DNA from: an uncultured Bacteroidales bacterium
Lineage (GTDB): Bacteria > Bacteroidota > Bacteroidia > Bacteroidales > FEN-979
Assembly (NCBI GenBank): GCA_903887775.1
Contig: CAISRB010000033.1
Span: 310,001-374,000 of the forward strand
DNA: 64,000 nt
Direction of reading: 5' to 3'
The notes beneath the pieces are model-generated. The model was not told the origin of the DNA, ran no database searches, and worked only from the letters and a program-made list of their open reading frames with translations. The position numbers were made by a program, and so were the translations under genes. Positions 51,645-60,245 of the stretch are shown piece after piece (the stretch's first letter is position 1; each line of letters starts with the position of its first letter).

Positions 51645-52955
51645 ATGATGATCCTTATCTATACCTCATCCGTACCCAATCGTTTAAGGTATATAAGCAG
51701 ACTCTTATTTTTTGAACTGCTGGGCATGGAATGTGCTTTTACAACTTACAGGGATGAATTTTCCTCATATCAGGGGCCAAAACTTGTTTACGCTCCCGCA
51801 CCTCTTGATGGTGAACTTTTCATTGAATCAAAAAGTCTGTTGTTCGAGGATACTGTATATCCGCTTGATCCGGGGATCAGTATTGAAAACGATATACCGG
51901 TTATCTTTCCAACGAATAATGAACGCTCTGCACTATCCTTTGATCCCTTTGCAGCCTCTTTCTATATGGTGAGCAGGTACGAGGAATACGAACAACATAA
52001 ACATGATAACTTCGGCCGTTTTCCTGCCCAGGCATCAATTGCAATGAAGGGCGGGTTTCTGGAGATCCCCGTGGTGCATTTCTGGACTGACATGCTGGCC
52101 GGGGCGATAGGAAGAAAATTCCCGGGCTTGACGGTCAAAAGGCCTGATTACACTTATATTCCCACTATTGACATCGACCATGCCTTTGCATTCAAAGGTC
52201 GTAATTTTTATAGAACCGCGGGAGGAATTGCACGTTCGGCGATGAACGGACGATTTTACGAATTGCTGACAAGATTTAAAGTCCTCTCAGGGGCTGAGGC
52301 AGACCCTTATGACACCTATGAATACATGCATCAGGTACATTCCCTGTACAACCTCAGTCCTTATTATTTTATCCTTTTTGCGGATTACGGGGGTGACGAC
52401 AACAATATCGCCGTTACGGACAAGACATTCCATAAAATCCTGAGGGACCTTGACCGGGATAAGAAAGTCGGGATTCATCCGTCACTCTCATCCAGCAAAC
52501 ATCCTAAAAGATTTGATGAAGAACATTCGGGCCTGAGCCAGGTCCTTCAACGTGATGTCACCTTCAGCCGTCAGCATTTCATGAAGGTTTCTTTTCCTGC
52601 AACGTACCGGAACCTTGTGAATTCGGGCATTTCGGATGATTTCTCGATGGGATATGCTTCCCATCCGGGCTTCAGGAGCGGCATGGCAAGATCCTTCTTT
52701 TTTTTCGATCTCTCAAAGAATGAATTCGTTCCCTTGAAAATTCACCCGGTCACCCTGATGGATGTAACAATGAAGGATTACTTACGTCTAAAGCCTGAAG
52801 AAAGTATTGAAACCATCCACCGCCTGATCTCTATGGTACGGTCGGTCGGAGGAGAGTTCATCAGCCTGTTTCATAATGAGACGTTTTCGGAGTATGGCCG
52901 GTGGCTGGGCTGGCGTAATATTTATGAAGATCTGCTGAGATTCGCAGTACAATAG
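51645..52955 (+). CDS. Polysaccharide-deacetylase-like protein (DUF7033-type N-terminus)
   Basis: 436 aa with no signal peptide. The N-terminal half (about residues 1-150; ILIYTSSVPNRLRYISRLLF, FDPFAASFYMVSRYEEY) is a family-specific domain seen with deacetylase-like folds in this phylum. The second half has a NodB-like fold: PTIDIDHAFAFK (D-x-D pair), ILFADYGGDDNN, VGIHPSLSSSKH (the metal His) and IHPVTLMDVTM. Probably acts on a sugar in a cytoplasmic or peripheral step of polysaccharide synthesis. It is followed after three bases by a FemAB-like gene. Confidence 0.75.
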   Translation: MMILIYTSSVPNRLRYISRLLFFELLGMECAFTTYRDEFSSYQGPKLVYAPAPLDGELFIESKSLLFEDTVYPLDPGISIENDIPVIFPTNNERSALSFDPFAASFYMVSRYEEYEQHKHDNFGRFPAQASIAMKGGFLEIPVVHFWTDMLAGAIGRKFPGLTVKRPDYTYIPTIDIDHAFAFKGRNFYRTAGGIARSAMNGRFYELLTRFKVLSGAEADPYDTYEYMHQVHSLYNLSPYYFILFADYGGDDNNIAVTDKTFHKILRDLDRDKKVGIHPSLSSSKHPKRFDEEHSGLSQVLQRDVTFSRQHFMKVSFPATYRNLVNSGISDDFSMGYASHPGFRSGMARSFFFFDLSKNEFVPLKIHPVTLMDVTMKDYLRLKPEESIETIHRLISMVRSVGGEFISLFHNETFSEYGRWLGWRNIYEDLLRFAVQ

Positions 52956-52958
52956 GAA

Positions 52959-53903
52959 ATGATCAGCTATTTAAAGAATCATGAGATTGACAGGGTAAGG
53001 TGGGATGAATGTATAAGCCATTCCCTGAACCGAAGGGTTTATGCCTTTTCATGGTATCTGGATATTGTTGCACCCTTATGGGAAGCCCTGGTTTCAGATG
53101 ATTATTCCTGTGTTTTTCCACTTCCGGCCGGCCAGAAAGCCGGTCTGCCGTATTTGTTTCAGCCTTTTTTTGCACAGCAACTGGGATTGTTTTCAAGCGG
53201 GCCAATCACTCCTGAGGTCTCAGGAATGTTCATGAAAGCCATTCCCTCCCGTTTCAGGTATATTGATATCCAGGTCACACCTGACTTTGAACCGGCAACC
53301 TTAGGTGTTGAGCTGATCCCAAGGGCTAATCATGAGCTGAATCTCAGTAAAACCTATGATGAAATCAGTTCAGCCTATTCTCAGAATACGAGGAGGAATA
53401 TTCGCAAGGCTATTGAATCGGGTGTGAACACCGGGCGCAATCTACGTGCAGATGAGCTGGTGTTAATGTTCCGTGAAAATTTTGGAGAGAAGGAGGGGAA
53501 GCTGCAGGATATTCATTATGAACGAATGGAAAAACTGATGAATGCCGGTTTAGGTAAAGGGTCTGGAAGTGTTCACGGAGCTTTTAATGAGATGGGCTTG
53601 TTATTATCTGCTGCTTTTTTTCTTTTTGACGGCAACAGGGTATATTTCCTGTTCGCGGCTTCAACGCCCGCGGCCCGGGAGAACGGAGCCATGTTCCTGC
53701 TGATCGATCAGTTCATCAGGGATCAGAACGGGAAAGCACTGATCCTTGATTTTGAGGGTGGGAATGATCTGAACCTGGGCAGGTTCTACAAAAGTTTCGG
53801 TGCGTCGGAAATACGTTATCACCGGCTTCTCAGGAACCATCTTCCTGCTTTTCTGAACGCGGGATTAAAGCTGGGCAGGCTGATCAGGGAGAAATTAAAA
53901 TAG
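52959..53903 (+). CDS. FemAB/GNAT-like protein of unknown function
   Basis: 314 aa. It shows the double-GNAT FemAB-like layout: RRVYAFSWYLDIVAPLWEALV, YLFQPFFAQQLGLFS, then LSKTYDEISSAYSQNTRRNIRKAIESGV and a second GNAT half (GAFNEMGLLLSAAFFLFDGNRVYFLFAASTPAARENGAMFLLIDQFIRD and LDFEGGNDLNLGRFYKSFGA). Such proteins use aminoacyl-tRNA or acyl-CoA donors; here the donor and acceptor are unknown. Near-contiguous with the deacetylase-like gene, so the two likely act in one pathway. Confidence 0.68.
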   Translation: MISYLKNHEIDRVRWDECISHSLNRRVYAFSWYLDIVAPLWEALVSDDYSCVFPLPAGQKAGLPYLFQPFFAQQLGLFSSGPITPEVSGMFMKAIPSRFRYIDIQVTPDFEPATLGVELIPRANHELNLSKTYDEISSAYSQNTRRNIRKAIESGVNTGRNLRADELVLMFRENFGEKEGKLQDIHYERMEKLMNAGLGKGSGSVHGAFNEMGLLLSAAFFLFDGNRVYFLFAASTPAARENGAMFLLIDQFIRDQNGKALILDFEGGNDLNLGRFYKSFGASEIRYHRLLRNHLPAFLNAGLKLGRLIREKLK

Positions 53904-53904
53904 G

Positions 53905-53912
53905 TACATTTG
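53905..53912 (+). promoter_or_regulatory. -7 promoter element of upp
   Basis: TACATTTG directly after the FemAB-like stop codon; transcription would start near 53917, 20 bases before the ATG at 53937. No -33 match. Confidence 0.35.
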
Positions 53913-53936
53913 CAGCACAACATAAAAAACAAAACC

Positions 53937-54596
53937 ATGGTCCACGTTTTGTCAACTACAGCTTCGGTACTGAACGTCTTTATATCGGAGATCAGGGATG
54001 CGGAAATCCAGAAAGACCGCCTGAGGTTCAGGTTCAATTTTGAACGTCTCGGTGAGATCTTTGCTTATGAGATAAGCAGGCAGCTTGAGTATATAGAGAA
54101 AGAGGTAATAACGCCCCTTGGATTGGCTTCAGTACCCGTTCTCAGGGAAAATCCTGTGCTTGCATTGATACTGAGAGCCGGATTACCTTTTCACCAGGGG
54201 TTCCTGAATATTTTTGATCATGCCGACAGCGCTTTTGTTTCGGCTTACCGCAAAAGGCAGAAGGATGGATCTTTTACCATTAATGTGGAGTATTCACAGG
54301 TGCCCGACATCAATGACAAAGTACTTATTATCTGTGACATCATGCTTGCTTCCGGCACATCCATGGTCAATACATACAGGCATCTGATGCTGAAAGGCAA
54401 ACCAAAACATATCCATATTGTTTCAGTGCTTGCAAGCGAGGAAGGTCTCGATTATATCAGAAAACATATTCCGCAGCAGAATCTTGACATCTGGGTTGGA
54501 GTGGTTGACGAAGAACTTACTGCACAATCTCTCATTGTGCCGGGTTTGGGTGATGCCGGTGACCTTGCTTACGGGAAAAAAGAAATCAATTTATGA
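53937..54596 (+). CDS. upp: Uracil phosphoribosyltransferase
   Basis: 219 aa from ATG 53937 (MVHVLSTTASVLNVFISEIRD). The PRPP-binding segment is KVLIICDIMLASGTSM, with LRAGLPFHQGFLNIFDHAD and the C-terminal VPGLGDAGDLAYG. It salvages uracil to UMP. A TTG nine codons upstream is a weaker start and overlaps the -7 box. The stop overlaps the ATG of the ABC permease by four bases. Confidence 0.93.
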   Translation: MVHVLSTTASVLNVFISEIRDAEIQKDRLRFRFNFERLGEIFAYEISRQLEYIEKEVITPLGLASVPVLRENPVLALILRAGLPFHQGFLNIFDHADSAFVSAYRKRQKDGSFTINVEYSQVPDINDKVLIICDIMLASGTSMVNTYRHLMLKGKPKHIHIVSVLASEEGLDYIRKHIPQQNLDIWVGVVDEELTAQSLIVPGLGDAGDLAYGKKEINL

Positions 54597-55837
54597 AACA
54601 CTCACTTGCACTTGAAAACGTAAGAATCTCGCTGGAGTCGATACGAAGCCATCTGTTGAGGACTATTCTTACAATTATGATTATAGCCTTCGGTATCATG
54701 GCCCTGGTGGGGATCCTTACAGCCACAGATTCGATCAAATACTACCTGACCCAAAACTTCTCGATGATGGGAGCCAATACTTTTACCATCAGAAACCGCA
54801 GTATGAACATCCATATGGGGGGTGATAACCAGGTTCAGAAACGGTATGATCCCATCACATATGCCCAGGCCATAGAGTTTAAAAAACGATTTACGATTCC
54901 TGCCAATACTTCCATATGGATGTTCGCGTCATTCGGAGTTACCCTGAAATATGGCTCTAACAAGACCAATCCGAATACGAGAGTGATGGGGACCGATGAG
55001 GATTATATCATTACTTCGGGAGATGAGATTGAGAGGGGGAGAAATTTTTCACAGAATGAGATTGAGGAAGGCCTTTCGGTTTGCATTCTCGGATCTGAAG
55101 TTGTGAAAGCCATTTTTAAGAATAACGAAGATCCTTTGGATAAAGTCATTTCTATAGGGCCAGGTAAATACAGGGTAATAGGATTATTAAAGTCGAAAGG
55201 ATCCAGTATGGGGTTCAGCGGAGACAAGAACAGCCTGATCCCATTGAACAACTGCAGGAAGGAATTTCCCCGCCCCAACCTTTCCTTCAATATCAACGTG
55301 ATGGCCAAACGGCCTGATCTCGTTGACCCGGCAGTTGGAGAGGCCAGCGGCATTTTCCGCAGTATCCGGAAAGTCCCCGTAGGTATTGAGAACACCTTTG
55401 AGATTACGAAGAGCGATAATATTGCAAAGATGCTGATAGAGAATATCAGGTTTGTCAGCTATGCCGCAACTCTCATTGGCCTGATAACCCTGATGGGAGC
55501 AGCTATCGGCCTGATGAATATCATGTTGGTTTCAGTAACTGAAAGAACCCGTGAAATCGGGATACGCAAGGCCATTGGAGCCACAAGGCGCGTGATCCGT
55601 AACCAGTTCCTTGTCGAAGCTGTCGTGATCGGCCAGCTGGGCGGTGCACTGGGAATCACCCTTGGCATTCTTATCGGGAACGTGATCTCTTTGCTGATAG
55701 GCAGTGCATTTATTATCCCGTGGATCTGGATCATTACCGGGGTTGTCCTTTGTTTTGGAGTCGCTCTTGTTTCAGGTATCTTCCCTGCACAGAAAGCGGC
55801 AAACCTTGATCCGATCGAATCGCTTCGTTACGAATAA
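54593..55837 (+). CDS. ABC transporter permease (MacB/FtsX type)
   Basis: 414 aa. First membrane helix in LLRTILTIMIIAFGIMALVGIL, a large extracytoplasmic MacB-type core domain (about residues 50-280), then three C-terminal helices of the FtsX domain (SYAATLIGLITLMGAAIGLMNIMLV; ERTREIGIRKAIGATRRVI). It ends ALVSGIFPAQKAANLDPIESLRYE, a standard MacB/LolC-type tail. No ATPase or adaptor gene is adjacent, so partners must lie elsewhere. Translationally coupled to upp (ATGA). Confidence 0.92.
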   Translation: MKHSLALENVRISLESIRSHLLRTILTIMIIAFGIMALVGILTATDSIKYYLTQNFSMMGANTFTIRNRSMNIHMGGDNQVQKRYDPITYAQAIEFKKRFTIPANTSIWMFASFGVTLKYGSNKTNPNTRVMGTDEDYIITSGDEIERGRNFSQNEIEEGLSVCILGSEVVKAIFKNNEDPLDKVISIGPGKYRVIGLLKSKGSSMGFSGDKNSLIPLNNCRKEFPRPNLSFNINVMAKRPDLVDPAVGEASGIFRSIRKVPVGIENTFEITKSDNIAKMLIENIRFVSYAATLIGLITLMGAAIGLMNIMLVSVTERTREIGIRKAIGATRRVIRNQFLVEAVVIGQLGGALGITLGILIGNVISLLIGSAFIIPWIWIITGVVLCFGVALVSGIFPAQKAANLDPIESLRYE

Positions 55838-55845
55838 TTTCTGTA

Positions 55846-57279
55846 ATGGATGTGAAGACTGTCATATCCACCCTGGTGGAGGAGTTCCCTTATGAACCAA
55901 CCGGCTGCCAGCGGAGGCTGATGGGTAACCTGGCCGTTTTCCTGACCCTTGGCTGGAAAAAATCGAACGCTGTCTTTGTCCTGAAAGGGTATGCAGGAAC
56001 CGGTAAAACCACGGTAGTAAAAGCCCTTGTGAATGTTCTTCCCGGATTGGGTAAGCGTACAGTCCTGATGGCCCCTACGGGCAGGGCGGCCAAGGTGCTC
56101 TCGAGTTATACCGGCCTTCCCGCGCACACAATCCACCGGAAAATATATTTTGCATGGACCTCCAGAGAAGGCAATATCGTGATGAGGCTTCAGAAAAATC
56201 ACCATAAACATACCCTTTTTATTGTTGATGAGGCTTCGATGATCCCGCATTATACGAAGACTGATGGACAGCTGTTTTCGGCCAGGAACCTGCTTGACGA
56301 CCTGTTCGCCTACGTTCAGTCCGGAGAGAACTGCAGGATACTCTTCATTGGTGACACGGCCCAGTTGCCTCCCGTCGGTTTGGATGAGAGTCCGGCACTC
56401 GATACAACCTTTTTGAAGCAGGCATATAACCTCGAGATCGATGAAGATGAGCTCACAGAGGTGGTACGACAAAGCAGGGAATCGGGAATACTTGAAAATG
56501 CAACTCTGATCAGGGCTGAGATCCCGGAGAAACAGGTAAAGTTCCCCCTTTTCAACCTGAAAAATTTCAGTGATGTGATCAGGATAAACAGTTCCGAGCT
56601 TGAAGAGATGCTGAACAGAGCCTATTCCAATGCAGGAAAGGATAATAATGTAGTGATCTGCCGGTCAAACAAAAGGGCCAATATTTTCAACCGGGAAATA
56701 AGGAACCGGATCCTGTTCCTTGATGGAGAGATCTCTACCGGAGATTATCTGATGGTGGTCAAGAATAATTATTTCTGGCTTCCGCCTGATTCGGCAGCCG
56801 GCTTTATTGCTAACGGGGACATTGTTGAGCTGACGAGGATTCGTAAAACGGAGGAGTTGTATGGATTCCGGTTCGCTGATGTCACAATCCGTTTCCTTGA
56901 TTATCCGGAAGAAAAGGAAGTGGATGTCAGGATCATTCTTGACACCCTGATGACAGATTCCCCGGCTCTCCCCCAGACGGAAAATAACAGGCTTTTTGAA
57001 ACGGTAATGCAGGATTTTGCAGACCTCCCCACGAGAAAGGAAAAAGTTGAAAAAGTAAAATTAAGTCCTTATTTCAATGCCTTGCAGGTCAAATTTGCCT
57101 ATGCCCTTACCTGCCATAAAACCCAGGGGGGGCAGTGGAACACTGTATTTATTGACCAGGGTTACCTGAGCGATAAGATGTTGAATACTGAATTTTTACG
57201 CTGGCTGTATACGGCTGTCACAAGGGCAACCCAGCAGCTGTACCTCGTGAATTTTGAGAACAGGTTCTTTCCCGAATAA
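55846..57279 (+). CDS. RecD-like ATP-dependent DNA helicase (AAA / UvrD C-terminal)
   Basis: 477-aa SF1 helicase of the short RecD2-like type. Walker A GYAGTGKTT (about residues 46-54), APTGRAAKVLSSYTGLPAHTIHR, Walker B VDEASMI, GDTAQLPPVG (motif III) and a C-terminal ALTCHKTQGGQW with YTAVTRATQQLYLV. It starts eight bases after the permease stop. Probable role in DNA repair or recombination; no RecBC partner is visible. Confidence 0.9.
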   Translation: MDVKTVISTLVEEFPYEPTGCQRRLMGNLAVFLTLGWKKSNAVFVLKGYAGTGKTTVVKALVNVLPGLGKRTVLMAPTGRAAKVLSSYTGLPAHTIHRKIYFAWTSREGNIVMRLQKNHHKHTLFIVDEASMIPHYTKTDGQLFSARNLLDDLFAYVQSGENCRILFIGDTAQLPPVGLDESPALDTTFLKQAYNLEIDEDELTEVVRQSRESGILENATLIRAEIPEKQVKFPLFNLKNFSDVIRINSSELEEMLNRAYSNAGKDNNVVICRSNKRANIFNREIRNRILFLDGEISTGDYLMVVKNNYFWLPPDSAAGFIANGDIVELTRIRKTEELYGFRFADVTIRFLDYPEEKEVDVRIILDTLMTDSPALPQTENNRLFETVMQDFADLPTRKEKVEKVKLSPYFNALQVKFAYALTCHKTQGGQWNTVFIDQGYLSDKMLNTEFLRWLYTAVTRATQQLYLVNFENRFFPE

Positions 57280-57377
57280 CGAATTTGATGAGAATCTCCG
57301 GTCGATTTGTAACATTTTAAAACAGACTCCGTCTATAGTTGGTAATTTTTATATCCTCATTCTAAAATTATATACAC

Positions 57378-58316
57378 ATGAAAAGATCAGGTATTGTTTT
57401 ATTATTTCTGCTGATGGCAGGATTGATTTCACTTTCAGGGTATGCACAGGATAGTAAAGAGCATAAGCATAATTGCGGCAGCGATTCCTCCGGATTTTCG
57501 ATGCAGGGTATTACGATAAAGAAGATAGGAAAGGATTCGATGATAGTTTATGTCAGGACAAAAGAAATGAAAAAGTGGAGTGAATTCCCCCCTAACCCCT
57601 TCTGCCATAAGAAAAAGTATAACGGGCACTGGGCCGGTGTGGAACTTGGAATAAATGGATACGTGAACAGCAATTTCAATATGAATTTCGATCCGAATTA
57701 TCCCTATATGAATATGAATACAGCCCGTTCGATGGTTGTAAACCTGAACCCGTTCGAATTTAATGTAAATCTTGTAAAGAACCATTTCGGCTTTACATCA
57801 GGACTTGGTTTTCAGTTAAGCAATTATTATTTCACCGGGAGTTACGTCATGATAGCCGACAGCGCCCAGCTTGTTGCTTATAAAATCAAGGATGCGAATA
57901 ATAATTATGTTGGCCTGAAACAGGATAAACTCTTTGTTAGTTATCTGAATATCCCTCTGTTATTTGAGTTTCAGACAAACCCCAAACGTAACCTGAAGAG
58001 CTTCCATGTTTCGCTGGGTGTGATAGGAGGAGTGAGGTTATGCTCATATTCAAAGCAAAAATATAACAGTATTGATCAGACTTATTACCTTGTTGATGAC
58101 AAAGGAAGCCGGTTAGCATCTTATTATGCAGGGGATAATGTGGTTCGTTCGCATGGAGCCTATCATTTGAGTCCTTTCAAACTTGATGCTTCCTTCAGGA
58201 TAGGCTGGTCCTTCCTTAATTTATTTGCCACGTATGCACTTACGCCTATGTTTCAGAATAACCAGGGTCCCGTACTTTACCCGTGGACTGTTGGGATAAC
58301 ATTGCTGGGATGGTAA
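57378..58316 (+). CDS. Outer-membrane beta-barrel protein
   Basis: 312 aa. Signal peptide MKRSGIVLLFLLMAGLISLSGYAQ, a short linker, then amphipathic beta-strands (WAGVELGINGYVNSNFN; FGFTSGLGFQLSNYYF; FHVSLGVIGGVRL; ASFRIGWSFLNLFATYALTPMF; WTVGITLLGW). This matches porin-like or PorT-type barrels of Bacteroidota. The function is not readable. Monocistronic; convergent with lepA. Confidence 0.8.
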   Translation: MKRSGIVLLFLLMAGLISLSGYAQDSKEHKHNCGSDSSGFSMQGITIKKIGKDSMIVYVRTKEMKKWSEFPPNPFCHKKKYNGHWAGVELGINGYVNSNFNMNFDPNYPYMNMNTARSMVVNLNPFEFNVNLVKNHFGFTSGLGFQLSNYYFTGSYVMIADSAQLVAYKIKDANNNYVGLKQDKLFVSYLNIPLLFEFQTNPKRNLKSFHVSLGVIGGVRLCSYSKQKYNSIDQTYYLVDDKGSRLASYYAGDNVVRSHGAYHLSPFKLDASFRIGWSFLNLFATYALTPMFQNNQGPVLYPWTVGITLLGW

Positions 58317-58318
58317 CT

Positions 58319-58378
58319 GTGATTTACGATTTACAAAGTACGGTTTAACACTGAACGCTACAACGCTGAACGCTTTAT
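58319..58378. repeat. Short member of the dispersed intergenic repeat
   Basis: Starts GTGATTTACGATTTAC and ends CTGAACGCTTTATG, the same two ends as the copy at 8329-8427 (GATTTACGATTTAC ... CTGAACGCTTTGTG), but the hairpin core is missing. Contains AACGC units. Abuts the lepA stop. Confidence 0.6.
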
Positions 58379-60165
58379 GAGTCTAATTTGAGAACTGCCA
58401 GGAAGGCTTTCTGGGGGACTTCCACATTGCCGATCTGCCGCATCCGTTTCTTACCTTTCTTCTGTTTCTCGAGGAGCTTGCGTTTACGGGTGATATCACC
58501 ACCGTAACATTTGGCAGTGACATCTTTCCTGACTGCTTTTACGGTTTCGCGGGCGATTATCTTTGCGCCAATGGCTGCCTGTATCGCAACATCGTATTGC
58601 TGGCGCGGGATGAATTCCTTGAGTTTTTCACAGAATTTCCGGCCGAATTCATAAGCGTTGTTGCGTGTGATCAGAGCCGATAAGGCATCCACGATTTCGC
58701 CGTTAAGAAGGATGTCAAGTTTTACCAGGTCTGCGTTCTGGTATCCGATAGGATGGTAGTCAAAGGAGGCATACCCTTTCGAAATACTTTTCAGCTTGTC
58801 ATAAAAATCGAATACAATTTCACCAAGGGGTATATCTGCCGTAAGTTCAATGCGGTCGGTGGTCAGGTAAACCTGGTTTTTAAGTGTGCCCCTTTTATCC
58901 ATGCAGAGTTTGATAATGGGGCCAATATATTCAGCCTTCGTAATGATATTTGCGGTTATATAAGGCTCCTCTATATGCTCGATATAATTTGGCTCAGGAA
59001 GGCCCGATGGATTGTACACATCGAGCACATCTCCCTTATTGGTGAATACTTTATATGAAACGTTAGGTACCGTGTTGATCACGTTCATATCGAACTCCCT
59101 GTCGAGGCGCTCCTGAATAATCTCCATATGCAGAAGTCCGAGAAAGCCGCAGCGGAAGCCGAAACCCAGGGCTGCGGAAGCTTCCGGTTCGAACGAAAGA
59201 GAGGCATCGTTAAGTTTGAGCCGTTCGAGAGAATTCCGCAATTCTTCATAATCATCGGCATCGGTAGGATAAATCCCTGCAAATACCATGGGTTTCACCG
59301 GGCGGAAGCCCTCAATAGCCTGTTTACAGGGGTCGCCGACATGGGTGATTGTATCTCCCACCTGGACTTCCTTGCTTGATTTGATGCCTGAAATGATGTA
59401 GCCGACATCGCCTGTAAAAACCGCGTTCCTGGGTTCTTGTTTCAAACGCAATATCCCTACCTCATCTGCATGGTACTCCATGCCGGTAGCGTTAAACTTC
59501 ACATGGTCCCCTTTACTGATACTTCCATTGAAAATCCTGAAGTACGCAATAACCCCGCGGAAGGAGTTATACAGGGAGTCAAAAATAAGGGCCTGGAGGG
59601 GAGCTTCTGGATCGCCTTTCGGAGCAGGTATTTTATTTACTATTTCTACCAGGATACGGTCGATCCCGAAACCGGTTTTTGCACTTGCTTCAATGATCTC
59701 TTCACGGTCACAGCCCAGAAGATCCACGATCTGATCCTTTACTTCTTCTATCATTGCGGCATCCATATCGATCTTGTTCAGCACAGGGATAATCGTAAGG
59801 TTATGATCGATGGCCAGGTAAAGATTTGAGATCGTCTGGGCCTGGATGCCCTGGGTGGCGTCCACTACAAGCAGGGCGCCTTCACAGGCTGCTATTGCAC
59901 GGGAAACTTCGTATGAAAAGTCAACATGCCCGGGAGTGTCGATAAGGTTCAGAACATAATCCTGTCCCTCCTGTTTGTAGTCCATCTGGATGGCATGGCT
60001 TTTAATCGTAATCCCGCGTTCGCGTTCAAGGTCCATATCATCCAATACCTGGTTCTGATAATCACGTTCGGATATGGCTCCTGTCGTCTCAAGAAGACGG
60101 TCGGCAAGAGTTGATTTCCCATGATCAATATGGGCGATAATACAGAAATTGCGGATGTTTTTCAC
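58375..60165 (-). CDS. lepA: Translation elongation factor 4 (LepA)
   Basis: 596-aa ribosomal GTPase that can back-translocate the ribosome. G1 [10 protein letters not shown]3 DTPGHVDF, G4 NKID, then the LepA-specific C-terminal domain ([30 protein letters not shown]). It starts with GTG at 60165 ([19 protein letters not shown]), the universal LepA N-terminus. A TACCTTTG box at 60178-60171 lies so close that the mRNA would be leaderless or nearly so. Confidence 0.96.
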   Translation of the reverse strand: MKNIRNFCIIAHIDHGKSTLADRLLETTGAISERDYQNQVLDDMDLERERGITIKSHAIQMDYKQEGQDYVLNLIDTPGHVDFSYEVSRAIAACEGALLVVDATQGIQAQTISNLYLAIDHNLTIIPVLNKIDMDAAMIEEVKDQIVDLLGCDREEIIEASAKTGFGIDRILVEIVNKIPAPKGDPEAPLQALIFDSLYNSFRGVIAYFRIFNGSISKGDHVKFNATGMEYHADEVGILRLKQEPRNAVFTGDVGYIISGIKSSKEVQVGDTITHVGDPCKQAIEGFRPVKPMVFAGIYPTDADDYEELRNSLERLKLNDASLSFEPEASAALGFGFRCGFLGLLHMEIIQERLDREFDMNVINTVPNVSYKVFTNKGDVLDVYNPSGLPEPNYIEHIEEPYITANIITKAEYIGPIIKLCMDKRGTLKNQVYLTTDRIELTADIPLGEIVFDFYDKLKSISKGYASFDYHPIGYQNADLVKLDILLNGEIVDALSALITRNNAYEFGRKFCEKLKEFIPRQQYDVAIQAAIGAKIIARETVKAVRKDVTAKCYGGDITRKRKLLEKQKKGKKRMRQIGNVEVPQKAFLAVLKLDS

Positions 60166-60170
60166 GGGTG

Positions 60171-60178
60171 CAAAGGTA
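60171..60178 (-). promoter_or_regulatory. -7 promoter element of lepA
   Basis: TACCTTTG on the minus strand, six bases before the GTG start codon. Implies a leaderless transcript. No TTG at the -33 spacing. Confidence 0.4.
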
Positions 60179-60198
60179 GGGAAAAATTATGGAATGCT

Positions 60199-60236
60199 GT
60201 TGCGTTATGGCGTTCAGCGTTCAGCGCTATAGCGAT
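60199..60236 (+). repeat. Short GCGTT array between lepA and the CHU_C protein gene
   Basis: Three GCGTT units (TTGCGTTATGGCGTTCAGCG then TTCAGCG) followed by CTATAGCG. Same motif as the arrays at 9507, 24184 and 24783. Confidence 0.6.
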
Positions 60237-60245
60237 TTGTGGTAT

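Noticed and set aside
6025-60236. Insertion sequence or integron behind the intergenic repeats
   Set aside because: No transposase or integrase gene, no target-site duplications and no attC-type structures were seen; the repeats are short and noncoding.
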